A stretch of 47,965 nucleotides of DNA from Betaproteobacteria bacterium (GTDB taxonomy: Bacteria > Verrucomicrobiota > Verrucomicrobiia > Methylacidiphilales > UBA1321), in NCBI GenBank assembly GCA_903970275.1, contig CAJCIA010000183.1, forward strand, positions 1 through 47,965, written 5' to 3'. The position numbers and the translations under genes are program-made. The notes beneath the pieces were generated by a model. The model made no database searches and had not been told where the DNA came from. It saw only the letters and a program-made list of their open reading frames with translations. The number at the start of each line of letters is the position of its first letter. Within the stretch, counting starts at the first letter, position 1. This document shows, in pieces, positions 16,847 to 24,540 of this stretch.

Positions 16847-17923
16847 ATGGCTCCTTCCTTTTCACATGATGTCGTGGTGGTTGGTGCCGGCCTGGCGGGT
16901 TCAAGCGCCGCGCTGGCGCTGGCCCGCCGCGGGAACCGGGTGGCGCTGCTCGATCGCGCCAGCTTTCCGCGCCCAAAGGTGTGCGGCAACTGCCTTCACC
17001 CGCGCACTTGGAAAATCTGGGAGCAGCTCGGTCTCGCAGATTCCTTCCGCGCCCTCCCGCACACGGATATCGCCGGGTTCGACATTCAATGCGAGGGACG
17101 GCCGGTGCACCGGCTCGATTTTCAGGCGCAGGGACCGCGCTCCATCTCGCGCTACGTACTGGACGATTGGCTGCTTGGCCACGCTCGCGAGGCTGGCGTC
17201 GAGGTGTTTCCCGGCACGACGGTGACCGCCGTTGACGCGGAGCAGGGAACGGTGCGGACCTCGGGCGGCGAGTTTCGCGCGCGCTTGGTCTTCGGCGCGG
17301 ACGGGCGCAATTCGCTGGTGGCGCGTCAGGCGAGGCTGATGCCACCGCCGCGCCGCTGCCATCGCGTGGCGTGGCAGGCCACGTTGCTCGCGCCCCTCGA
17401 GCTCGACCGCCACGTTTATCTCCAGGTCTTTGAGGATGGTTATTTCGGCTACTGCCGCTTTGGCGATGACGGGGCGGTGGTAAGCTTGGTGCTCGATGCA
17501 CGCCGCAGCGCCGATCCGGTTGCCGCCGTGCGCCGCTATCTGCCGCACCTGCCCGAGCAGGAGTGGCTGCGCATGAGCCCGATCACCCGCGCGCCGGCGC
17601 GGCCGGGCCGGGATCGCGTGTGGCTCGTCGGCGATTCAGCTCACGTCATGGAGCCGTTCACCGGCGAAGGCATGTCCTTCGCCCTCGCCACTGGGCTGCT
17701 GGCCGCGGAGAGCGCCGCGCCCGCCCTCGATAGCGACAGGATCGCCCCTGCGCTGGCCGATTACACCCGCAAGCATCGCTCGCTCTACAATCGCGGCGCC
17801 TGGGTGAACACGTTCACCCGTTGGATTCTGGGCGAGCCGCAACGGCTAACGCATCTGCTGCGCCGTGTGCCCTTTCCGCGCTGCGCGCTGGATTTGCTTT
17901 CACGCCAGATACAGCTGGCTTAG
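16847..17923 (+). CDS. FAD-dependent oxidoreductase, geranylgeranyl-reductase-like
   Basis: The protein has 358 residues. The dinucleotide-binding motif VVVVGAGLAGSSAALALARR follows a nine-residue leader. Next come ASFPRPKVCGNCLHP, the PxxKxCG signature of the geranylgeranyl reductase/halogenase-like group, ARLVFGADGRNSLVARQA, and the second FAD motif VWLVGDSAHVMEPFTGEGMS. Members saturate or hydroxylate prenyl or polyketide chains. The frame extends upstream to 16760, but the ATG at 16847 sits at the proper distance from the FAD motif. It is the last gene of the operon, 67 bp after the ketosynthase. A REP-like pair starts eight bases after its stop. Confidence 0.85.
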   Translation: MAPSFSHDVVVVGAGLAGSSAALALARRGNRVALLDRASFPRPKVCGNCLHPRTWKIWEQLGLADSFRALPHTDIAGFDIQCEGRPVHRLDFQAQGPRSISRYVLDDWLLGHAREAGVEVFPGTTVTAVDAEQGTVRTSGGEFRARLVFGADGRNSLVARQARLMPPPRRCHRVAWQATLLAPLELDRHVYLQVFEDGYFGYCRFGDDGAVVSLVLDARRSADPVAAVRRYLPHLPEQEWLRMSPITRAPARPGRDRVWLVGDSAHVMEPFTGEGMSFALATGLLAAESAAPALDSDRIAPALADYTRKHRSLYNRGAWVNTFTRWILGEPQRLTHLLRRVPFPRCALDLLSRQIQLA

Positions 17924-17930
17924 GCGAGAA

Positions 17931-17963
17931 GGTAGCCGCCATCTGCGGGATGGCAGTCGCGCC
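17931..17963 (+). repeat. REP-like palindrome, divergent copy (left half of pair 2)
   Basis: It starts with GGTAG, then CCGCCATC, a short centre, GATGGC, and ends GTCGCGCC. Arms differ from other copies at several sites, but most changes are matched in the opposite arm. It begins eight bases after the stop of the FAD oxidoreductase gene. With 18080-18109 it makes an inverted pair of 179 bp. Confidence 0.7.
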
Positions 17964-18079
17964 ATGGCACATATCTAGTCATGGATGGATGTGCTTGGCG
18001 CGATCCAAAGGAGATCGCCGCTTGGATTAGTTAACGAGCGCGGGAAGATTGTCTAGCGCGCGATTGGTGTCCTTTCCTC

Positions 18080-18109
18080 GCACCCGGCGTCGGGCCGACG
18101 CCGGCTACC
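18080..18109 (-). repeat. REP-like palindrome (right half of pair 2)
   Basis: Read on the minus strand it is GGTAG followed by arms CCGGCGTCGG and CCGACGCCGG. It is identical through foot and hairpin to the copy at 2833-2862. Confidence 0.85.
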
Positions 18110-18199
18110 TGCAGAGAATCTGCGGCATTTCGGCCGCTGAGGCTCGGTGCGAATACCTCGCAACGGCGGCAGCGACCATTCCGCTCCCGACATAAGGGC

Positions 18200-18236
18200 A
18201 AAAAAAAGCGGCCCGGAAATCCGGACCGCTTTTTTG
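18200..18236 (-). terminator. Intrinsic terminator of the RRM gene
   Basis: On the minus strand a run of A leads into GCGGTCCGG, loop ATTT, CCGGGCCGC, then a run of T. The stem is nine positions long with one mismatch and is flanked by A and T tracts on both sides, so it could also act on plus-strand transcripts. It lies 16 bases past the stop codon of the gene at 18252-18641. Confidence 0.9.
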
Positions 18237-18251
18237 TGAAGCAGGAAGCGC

Positions 18252-18641
18252 TTAGTACCGGCCGCGACCGCGGTCGCCGCCGCGATCTCCGCCACGGCGA
18301 TCTCCACCGCCGCCACGACGATCACCGCCGCCGCCACCGCCACCACCGCGGAATCCACCGCCGCCACCACCACCACCGCCGCCTTCGCGGGGCTCCATGG
18401 GACGGGCTTCATTCACCGTCAGGGCGCGGCCGTTGATTTCCTGGCCATGGAACTTCGCGATGGCCGCCTGGGCTTCGTCGGCCGTTCCCATCTCCACGAA
18501 GCCGAAGCCGCGAGGGCGGCCCGTCACGCGGTCGTTGATCATTTGCACCCGCGCGACATTGCCCGCTTGGGCAAAGAGATCGGTTAGGTCATTTTCCGTC
18601 ATGCTGAAGGGCAGATTGCCCACATAGAGTTTAACGCTCAT
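18252..18641 (-). CDS. Glycine-rich RNA-binding protein (single RRM)
   Basis: The protein has 129 residues. One RRM fills about residues 1-80: RNP2 is KLYVGNLPFS and RNP1 is RGFGFVEM, with aromatic residues in the RNA-contact positions. The remaining 45 residues are a Gly/Arg tail with long Gly runs and RGG-like units (GGDRGGDRGRGRY), typical of bacterial glycine-rich RRM proteins that act as RNA chaperones, often cold-induced. The gene has one of the few strong ribosome sites here, AAGGAGA about four bases before the ATG, suggesting high expression. It has its own terminator. The Gly-coding stretch is a GGC/GGT-rich tandem tract that could vary in length. Confidence 0.92.
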   Translation of the reverse strand: MSVKLYVGNLPFSMTENDLTDLFAQAGNVARVQMINDRVTGRPRGFGFVEMGTADEAQAAIAKFHGQEINGRALTVNEARPMEPREGGGGGGGGGGFRGGGGGGGGDRRGGGGDRRGGDRGGDRGRGRY

Positions 18642-18643
18642 TT

Positions 18644-18650
18644 TCTCCTT
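18644..18650 (-). promoter_or_regulatory. Strong ribosome binding site of the RRM gene
   Basis: The minus strand reads AAGGAGA shortly before ATGAGCGTT. Most other starts in the window lack such a match, so this site supports both the start choice and strong translation. Confidence 0.75.
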
Positions 18651-18718
18651 ATGGCTTGCTGTTTGTTCCGGTCTTCGGATCTACGCTGCCACTGAGGTCA
18701 TACTCACAGCACCGACGA

Positions 18719-20149
18719 TCAACCCACCGTGAGCTTAAATGGTAAGAATCGTCCTGCACCGCGCAAGACAATTCTGGATGCGCCGGACATGCGCGCCCGA
18801 GGCCACCGGGCCGAGGACCAACCGAGCCCGACAACCACGGCCACATCGAGCTGAAGCGACGCCACCTGGAGCGGGAAATCGACCGCCGCCATGATCGCCA
18901 CGCCGCCCAGCGCCAGCGCAAAACCGAGCGCCCACGCGCGATCCTCACGCCGCCAGTCGCCCCGCCGCAAACCGGCGAGCGAGCGTCCAAGCGCACCGAA
19001 AAAGTAGACGCTCCACGCCGTCGCGCCCACCGCGCCCCACTCGAGAAAGGTCTGCAGATAATCGTCGTGAGCCGCGAGCCACCGGCCGTCCGGCGCGTTT
19101 GCGTCGGAGGCTTGCAATGCGGGAAAGATGACTGCGAAGGTGCCCGGACCTTCGCCAACCCAACCAGCCGCCGCCACGCCGGGAAGGCACGCGCGATCCA
19201 CCTCCAGCCGGTTACTGAGCGTCGCCTCACCGTGCGTTGCGAAGAGACGCTGCCAGCGGTCCTGGCTCACGGCCCAACCCGCGCCCCACGTGATCAGCGC
19301 GACGGCGCCGATGAGCACGAGCGCGATCATCACGCGGCCAGTTGAATGCTGTCGCCAGAGCGCGCGACGCTGCACGCAGAGAAAGACTATCGCGCACGCG
19401 AGTGCGACGAGCGGCGCCGCCTTGGAACCGCAAACCAACACGCCAGCCCCGAGGATCGCCAGCGCGCAGACCGTTGCGGCGCGCCAAATGGGTGACCGGT
19501 CGAGCGCAATCCACGCCGCGGCGCCGGCCACCGGCAGCGCAAGGTTCAGGTACTCGCCCGCGCTCGTCACGTTGCGGTATGTGGCGAAGAAGTAGTCCAG
19601 CCGCCGCGAGCCCCAGAATATATCCGTCGCATCGGTCCACCTTTGCGCGCAACCGAGGAGCACGATGGAAACGGCCACGGCCACCAGCGTCACTGCAAAC
19701 CGCTCGCGCCATACACGCTCCCGGCCGAGTGAGCACGCCACCAGCGCCGCGCCGAGCAGCGCCGTGACGCGCGCCATCATTTCCCAGGATAGATCGCGCT
19801 CCACTGAGCCGGGCAGCCAGTTGACCGTCGGATCGAGCGGGGCGAAGTAGCCGGTCGTTTCCGCAAAGAGTGAGCGGCTGTTCAGCGTGAGCAGCCAGCC
19901 TTGCAGCAAAATTGTTGTCACCGCCGCCATGAGCAGCCACGGCGGCCGATACCGCGCCGCGCCCGGCAGCCAGCACATCGTGGCGGTGAGCAGGAGCAGG
20001 TTTAGTTCATCAATCCCCGCCGGCCACGTGCAGCCCCAGCACCATGGCGCGAAGACCAGCGCGGCCTGGAGCAGCACGCCAGAAAGGCGCCGAAGTTCTT
20101 CCCTGCGCGGCGCGTCTGGCGCGAGAGACCGGCGCACGCGACTGGTCAC
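18719..20149 (-). CDS. O-antigen ligase / Wzy-type membrane protein
   Basis: The protein has 476 residues with about ten or more hydrophobic segments. The signature of the O-antigen ligase (Wzy_C) family is AAHDDYLQTFLEWGAVGATA in a large loop near residue 365, preceded by VGEGPGTFAVIFPAL. Such proteins polymerise or ligate lipid-linked glycans on the periplasmic face. In this operon, behind Wza, Wzc and a priming transferase, polymerisation of exopolysaccharide repeat units is the likelier role than ligation to lipid A. The start is one base after the stop of the upstream gene. It is the last gene of the operon, and no terminator hairpin was seen before the RRM gene. Confidence 0.88.
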   Translation of the reverse strand: MTSRVRRSLAPDAPRREELRRLSGVLLQAALVFAPWCWGCTWPAGIDELNLLLLTATMCWLPGAARYRPPWLLMAAVTTILLQGWLLTLNSRSLFAETTGYFAPLDPTVNWLPGSVERDLSWEMMARVTALLGAALVACSLGRERVWRERFAVTLVAVAVSIVLLGCAQRWTDATDIFWGSRRLDYFFATYRNVTSAGEYLNLALPVAGAAAWIALDRSPIWRAATVCALAILGAGVLVCGSKAAPLVALACAIVFLCVQRRALWRQHSTGRVMIALVLIGAVALITWGAGWAVSQDRWQRLFATHGEATLSNRLEVDRACLPGVAAAGWVGEGPGTFAVIFPALQASDANAPDGRWLAAHDDYLQTFLEWGAVGATAWSVYFFGALGRSLAGLRRGDWRREDRAWALGFALALGGVAIMAAVDFPLQVASLQLDVAVVVGLGWSSARWPRARMSGASRIVLRGAGRFLPFKLTVG

Positions 20150-20150
20150 G

Positions 20151-21599
20151 CTATTCCCCCTTGAAGCTCAGCATGACGTAAAGCGTCTTGAGCGCGATCG
20201 AGGCGTCGAGCAGCAGCGAGTAATTCTTGATATAATAGAGGTCGTACTTGAGCTTCTCGAGCGTGTCGGCGATCGACCGGCCATACGGATAATTCACCTG
20301 CGCCCAGCCGGTGATGCCGGGCTTTACCAGATGCCGAAAGTGGTAGCAGGGAATCTCGCGCTCGTGGACTTCCACGCACCGATCCCATTCCGCGCGCGGG
20401 CCGATGAGGCTCATGTCGCCGCGCAGGACGTTGAAGAGCTGAGGCATCTCGTCGAGACGCATGCGCCGCAGCCAGCGCCCGACGCGTGTAACCCGCCCAT
20501 CCACGTCGCGGGCTTCCAAGCCGGATGGTGCCGCCCGCATGGTACGGAATTTGTAGAGCGTGAATTCGCGGCGATCGCGTCCAATCCGGGTCTGGGAATA
20601 GAGAACGGGACCGGTACCTTCCAGCCGCAGTGCCAGAGCACAAAGCATCAGCAGCGGCGCGGCCAGTACCAACCCGAGGAGGGCCGCGGCGAGATCAAAG
20701 GCGCGCTTGAAGACGCAATGCGACGAGCCGCGCGCGAGGCGGAAATCCTGTCGCAGTGCCCAGAGCGGATCGAGCGGTGCGACCGGAATCTTCCTCCAGT
20801 ATTGCTCGTGAAACGCTTCCAGCGTGAAAATTGGCGCATGGCGAAAATGGGTGCGCACGAGCGTGTCCACGCTGGCAGAAGGCAGCCCGGCCAGCGGCTC
20901 CGCCAGCACCATGGCTTCGACGGAGGGATCGATCAGTTCGTCCAACGCGTCGAGGTCGGCGTCTTCAACCCGGGGCGTGCCGGGACCATCCAGCCATTCG
21001 CCCGCGCGTTCCCCGTTCAGGTCGACTACGCGCAGCGATTGGCGCAGGCAGGCGGCGCGGGTGTCCCGGTAAAATTCCACCGCCGCCGGACCGGTCCCGA
21101 TCACCACCAGCGTCCGTCGCCCCGCATCCTCGCGCGCGACGCGCCCGAGACCCCGGCGAAACACGAGCGTCATTGGCGCAAAGAAAAGAAAGGCGCCCAG
21201 CAAGGAGAGCCGGCTCCGGCTGACCTCCGGCACGGTGGCAAACTGCAGCAGGAGCGCGAGCGCGAAGGCGATCAGGCAGGCCAGCCCGTGCTGAGCCGCA
21301 AAGTCGACCGTCTGCGTGTCGCGCCGCAGATTGTAGCGCTCGGCCGCAACGAAAACGACGCCGATCGAGCCGAGACAAATGCCGATCGGCGCCAGCCACG
21401 GAAGCTCCGCCGCATGGCGCGCGTGGAGCAGGTCCAGATAGGAACAGGCAAAAGCCAGTGCATCGAGGCCAACTAGTACCGCGAGCAGCGCCGGGCCAGA
21501 GCGCGCACTCCTGCGTGCCGGCGCGGGCGCGGGCGAAACGCGGGGAGTCGCTTCAGCCAAAGGCACGCGCGGCAGGACGGGAAGGCGTGCCAGGTGCAT
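20151..21599 (-). CDS. Exopolysaccharide polyprenyl glycosylphosphotransferase (initiating enzyme)
   Basis: The protein has 482 residues. It transfers a sugar-1-phosphate to undecaprenyl phosphate, the first step of repeat-unit assembly. Four to five hydrophobic segments fill roughly residues 35-170. A Rossmann-like CoA_binding_3 region follows (RTLVVIGTGPAAVEFYR). The bacterial sugar-transferase domain runs from about 285 to the end: KRAFDLAAALLGLVLAAPLL (membrane hairpin), YKFRTMR, MRLDEMPQLFNVLRGDMSLI with the catalytic acidic residues, and KPGITGWAQVNYPYG. This is the classic WbaP/WcaJ-type layout; the sugar is not predictable by eye. It sits six bases after the Wzc gene. Confidence 0.93.
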   Translation of the reverse strand: MHLARLPVLPRVPLAEATPRVSPAPAPARRSARSGPALLAVLVGLDALAFACSYLDLLHARHAAELPWLAPIGICLGSIGVVFVAAERYNLRRDTQTVDFAAQHGLACLIAFALALLLQFATVPEVSRSRLSLLGAFLFFAPMTLVFRRGLGRVAREDAGRRTLVVIGTGPAAVEFYRDTRAACLRQSLRVVDLNGERAGEWLDGPGTPRVEDADLDALDELIDPSVEAMVLAEPLAGLPSASVDTLVRTHFRHAPIFTLEAFHEQYWRKIPVAPLDPLWALRQDFRLARGSSHCVFKRAFDLAAALLGLVLAAPLLMLCALALRLEGTGPVLYSQTRIGRDRREFTLYKFRTMRAAPSGLEARDVDGRVTRVGRWLRRMRLDEMPQLFNVLRGDMSLIGPRAEWDRCVEVHEREIPCYHFRHLVKPGITGWAQVNYPYGRSIADTLEKLKYDLYYIKNYSLLLDASIALKTLYVMLSFKGE

Positions 21600-21605
21600 G
21601 GCGTC

Positions 21606-23597
21606 TTACGCTTCCTTTTCTGCGTAGTTCTCGCCGTACTTTCCGCCCGAACTGTAGTGATAATAGTAGGTGCGGTGATACCCGAGGTCCGCGCGCCGCG
21701 GCAGGCGATTGAGCACGAGCCCGACCGGGCGCCGCCCTGCTCCATCCAGCACCCGCACCGCGCGCAGCACCGCCTCGCGCGGTGACGCCGCCGCCCGTAC
21801 GACCAGGCAGACCGACTGAATCTCGCCCACCAGCATCAGCGTGTCGCTCACCGCGTGGATGGGCGCGGTGTCGACCACGATCTGGTCGTAGCGCGTCATG
21901 GCCTCCGCCATCAGCCGCGCGAAGCCGCCGTTGGAAAGCAGCTCCGCCGGGTTAGGCGCCTTGGTGCCGCTGAGGAGAAGATCGAGGGCGGGCAGCGAGG
22001 TCGGGTGCGCATACCGAGGCAGCGGCTGACGCGCGAGAAGGTAATCGACCAGCCCGGTCGATTCGCGCTTTACGCCAAAGATTGCGTGCAGCCGCGGCCG
22101 GCGCAGATCGGCGTCGATCAGCAACGTGCGCTGGCCGCGACCAGCCAGGGAGAGCGCGTAGTTGGCCGCCGTGAAACTCTTCCCCTCACCCGGCAGCGCG
22201 CTGGTGAAAATCACGGATCGCCGTTCCTCGTCGACGCCAATCAACGCCATGGCCGCACGCAGCGAGCGGATCGCCTCCGCCGCGGGTGAATTCCGGTCAG
22301 TAAGAATCGGCAGGTCGCCCGGCAGCTCGGGCGGCAGCTTCTTCTCCTGGCGCTTGGCCGCCTTGCGCCGTGTCATTTCCGGCACCGCGGCGAGCACCGG
22401 CAGGCTGAGGAACTCCTCGGCCTGATCCACCGTCTTGAGCGACCGATCCATGGTGCTGAGCAGGAACGCCAGCGCTATTCCCACGCCCAGCCCCGCGATC
22501 GTTCCCCCGACGAGAAGTTCCAGCGGCTTTTGCAGCACGGGCAACTCGGGCAGCACCGGCTCATCCGCGATCTTGACCGCCGTTTCACTTTGCGCGCTGC
22601 GCAGAACGTCACTCTGGTTCTTCTGCGCGGTAAGCGAGGCGAAGAGCGTGCGCTGCGTTTCCAGGTCGCGCTTAAGCACCTGATATTGCCCGATCATCCG
22701 CGCGCGCAGTTCATCATTGATCCCGACGTTCGGGTCGATCACGACGGCCGGCTTCACTCCGTTGGCTTCGTCGTTGCGCACGATCCGCATCATCTCCGCA
22801 TCGAAGGCGTCCTGCTGCGTTTGCAGGAGGCTGCGCGCCTCGATCATGGCGGGATACTTGTCCTTGTAACGCTGGCTGAGCTGCTCGATGGCCGCGCGCT
22901 GGGCGGCAATCTGGTCGGCGTACTTGGCGAGCAGGTCATACTTCTGGATTTGCCGTTCCTCGTCGCCCAGCGCCGAGCCGAGCCGGTCCGCCTCGCCGAG
23001 CAGGAAGCGGTACGTTTCCTCCTCCGAGCCGCTCTTGTTTTCCATCCGCTCCTTGACGAAATTGTGGAGCAGCGCGGCACAGATGCGTTGCGCCGTGGCC
23101 GGCTGGGTGTGCAGGGCGGAGACCTCGATGAGCAGCGTTCCCTTAAGCAGCGTCACTCGCACTGAAGTCATCAGCGCCTTGATCTTCTCCTGGTCGGTGT
23201 AGGCCGAACCGTCCGGCTTGGGCGGGAAAAGCGAGAGATCGTTCTGCAATTCCGGATCGTTTGCCACCAAGAGAAGAAACGAGGGCCGGACCAAATCCTG
23301 CACAAGGGTGTTGAGCTCCTCCGCCGTGCTCAGGTTCGGCTCCGCATCGACCAGCTTGTCGGGCTGCACCTGCGTGGGCGGCGTGACCTGCAGGCTGCCC
23401 GACGCGCGGTAGACCGGCGCCTGGCGCGCGAGGTAGCCGTAGGTCACGAAAAAACCGACCACCGCCATGAGCGCGATCAGCCACAGCTTTTCCAGCAGGA
23501 TGACAATCACGTCGCCTGCCGTCGTTTCCTCCAGCTCGGGCGGCGGCACGAGGGAACGATTTGGCGCCCAAAGCAGGGGAGGTCGCGAGGCGTGCAT
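21606..23597 (-). CDS. Wzc-like polysaccharide co-polymerase and tyrosine autokinase
   Basis: The protein has 663 residues. It controls chain length and couples polymerisation to export through Wza. The Wzz domain sits at the N-terminus, with the first membrane helix near residues 32-52 (KLWLIALMAVVGFFVTYGYL). A long periplasmic coiled region follows, then the second membrane helix near 365. The cytoplasmic BY-kinase has Walker A SALPGEGKSFTAANYALSLA near 465, Walker A' TLLIDADLRRPRLH, and Walker B in DQIVVDTAPIHAVSD. A C-terminal tyrosine cluster (YHRTYYYHYSSGGKYGENY) is the autophosphorylation tail. Everything needed for kinase cycling is present. It lies four bases after the Wza gene. Confidence 0.94.
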   Translation of the reverse strand: MHASRPPLLWAPNRSLVPPPELEETTAGDVIVILLEKLWLIALMAVVGFFVTYGYLARQAPVYRASGSLQVTPPTQVQPDKLVDAEPNLSTAEELNTLVQDLVRPSFLLLVANDPELQNDLSLFPPKPDGSAYTDQEKIKALMTSVRVTLLKGTLLIEVSALHTQPATAQRICAALLHNFVKERMENKSGSEEETYRFLLGEADRLGSALGDEERQIQKYDLLAKYADQIAAQRAAIEQLSQRYKDKYPAMIEARSLLQTQQDAFDAEMMRIVRNDEANGVKPAVVIDPNVGINDELRARMIGQYQVLKRDLETQRTLFASLTAQKNQSDVLRSAQSETAVKIADEPVLPELPVLQKPLELLVGGTIAGLGVGIALAFLLSTMDRSLKTVDQAEEFLSLPVLAAVPEMTRRKAAKRQEKKLPPELPGDLPILTDRNSPAAEAIRSLRAAMALIGVDEERRSVIFTSALPGEGKSFTAANYALSLAGRGQRTLLIDADLRRPRLHAIFGVKRESTGLVDYLLARQPLPRYAHPTSLPALDLLLSGTKAPNPAELLSNGGFARLMAEAMTRYDQIVVDTAPIHAVSDTLMLVGEIQSVCLVVRAAASPREAVLRAVRVLDGAGRRPVGLVLNRLPRRADLGYHRTYYYHYSSGGKYGENYAEKEA

Positions 23598-23600
23598 GGA

Positions 23601-24539
23601 TCAGAAAAGAGTCTCGGGCACGGTGATCGTGTCTTCGTTCTGGATCAGAAGCCGTTGCGTGCCGGCGCTCTTTTGCATGGCGCGCGCATCGACCGTCTGG
23701 ACGGTCTCGCGGCCGTTCTCCGTGCGCTTGAGCAGCACGTGCGACGCGTTGGCCAGCCGCGTGAAACCACCGGCCAAGGCGATCGCGTCGGTGAGGTAAA
23801 CCGGTCGGTCGTCGTTTACGTCGTAATCGCCCGGCCGGTTGATCTGGCCCAGCACGGTGAAATGCCGTTTCGGCAAAATCGCGATGGTGATGGCGTCATC
23901 AGGCTTCACCTCGTAGGCGTCGGCTGCACCGTTGCCGATGGCGGCGTTCACCTGCGTCACCACCGGCTTGTCGTTCACCACCCGTCGCACGCTGACGTGC
24001 GCGGCGTCGGAGGTCGGCAGCAGGCCGCCCGCCATGGCGATCGCGTCGCTGAGCATGAGCGCGCCGTGCTCAGGATAGCTGTAGAGACCGGGCGTCCGCA
24101 CCTCGCCCATGACGTTGATCTTTTTCTTCGCGTACGAGACGATGCTCAGGCTGACGCGCGGGCTGACGAGGTAATCCTTGGCCAGCCCGGCGCGAATCGC
24201 CTCCGTCGCCTGGTCGACCGAAAGCCCGGCGACCATCACCGGCCCGAGCAGCTTCATCTCGAACTGCCCGTCCTTGCGCACGATCGCGTTGGTCGTCAGG
24301 TCGGGCTCCCGGAAAACGATCACTTCGATCACGTCGTCGGGCTGGAGCAGGTAATTCGGATCGATCGGCGCCAGCGTTCCACCGCGCGGCAACTCGTCAC
24401 CCGCGGCTGGCGCGCTCGCCGAGGAAGTGGAACCCGGGTCGGCGGCCGCAGGCGGCGCACTGTCCGGCGCGATGGCCTGGGCGTGCAGCCGCGCACCACC
24501 AGCTGCCACGACCAAGAGGAAAAGAATAAGCGCGCGCAT
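23601..24539 (-). CDS. Wza-type polysaccharide export protein (SLBB domains)
   Basis: The protein has 312 residues from the ATG at 24539, which begins a clear signal peptide (MRALILFLLVVAAGGARLHAQ). The longer open frame upstream has no signal. The Poly_export domain is YLLQPDDVIEVIVFREPDL and KDGQFEMKLLGPVMVAGLS. Two SLBB repeats follow: INVMGEVRTPGLYSYPEHG and FTVLGQINRPGDYDVNDDRP. There is no lipobox cysteine at the cleavage site, unlike E. coli Wza, so membrane attachment may depend on the barrel protein encoded just upstream. It forms the periplasmic and outer-membrane exit for the glycan. Confidence 0.93.
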   Translation of the reverse strand: MRALILFLLVVAAGGARLHAQAIAPDSAPPAAADPGSTSSASAPAAGDELPRGGTLAPIDPNYLLQPDDVIEVIVFREPDLTTNAIVRKDGQFEMKLLGPVMVAGLSVDQATEAIRAGLAKDYLVSPRVSLSIVSYAKKKINVMGEVRTPGLYSYPEHGALMLSDAIAMAGGLLPTSDAAHVSVRRVVNDKPVVTQVNAAIGNGAADAYEVKPDDAITIAILPKRHFTVLGQINRPGDYDVNDDRPVYLTDAIALAGGFTRLANASHVLLKRTENGRETVQTVDARAMQKSAGTQRLLIQNEDTITVPETLF

Positions 24540-24540
24540 A

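Larger units (their letters stand above)
17924..18251. other. 328-bp convergent intergenic region with a repeat pair and a terminator
   Basis: It lies between the 3' ends of the FAD oxidoreductase and the RRM gene. It holds the inverted REP-like pair 17931-17963 / 18080-18109 and the hairpin terminator at 18200-18236. I see no gene in it. Confidence 0.8.

Noticed and set aside
15484-16989. A 501-codon minus-strand open frame opposite the ketosynthase
   Set aside because: It is a shadow frame; the plus strand has complete ketosynthase catalytic residues.
18258-18390. A possible CRISPR or short tandem array in the GGC/GCC-rich stretch
   Set aside because: It is the Gly-rich tail of the RRM protein; units are trinucleotides with no spacer structure.
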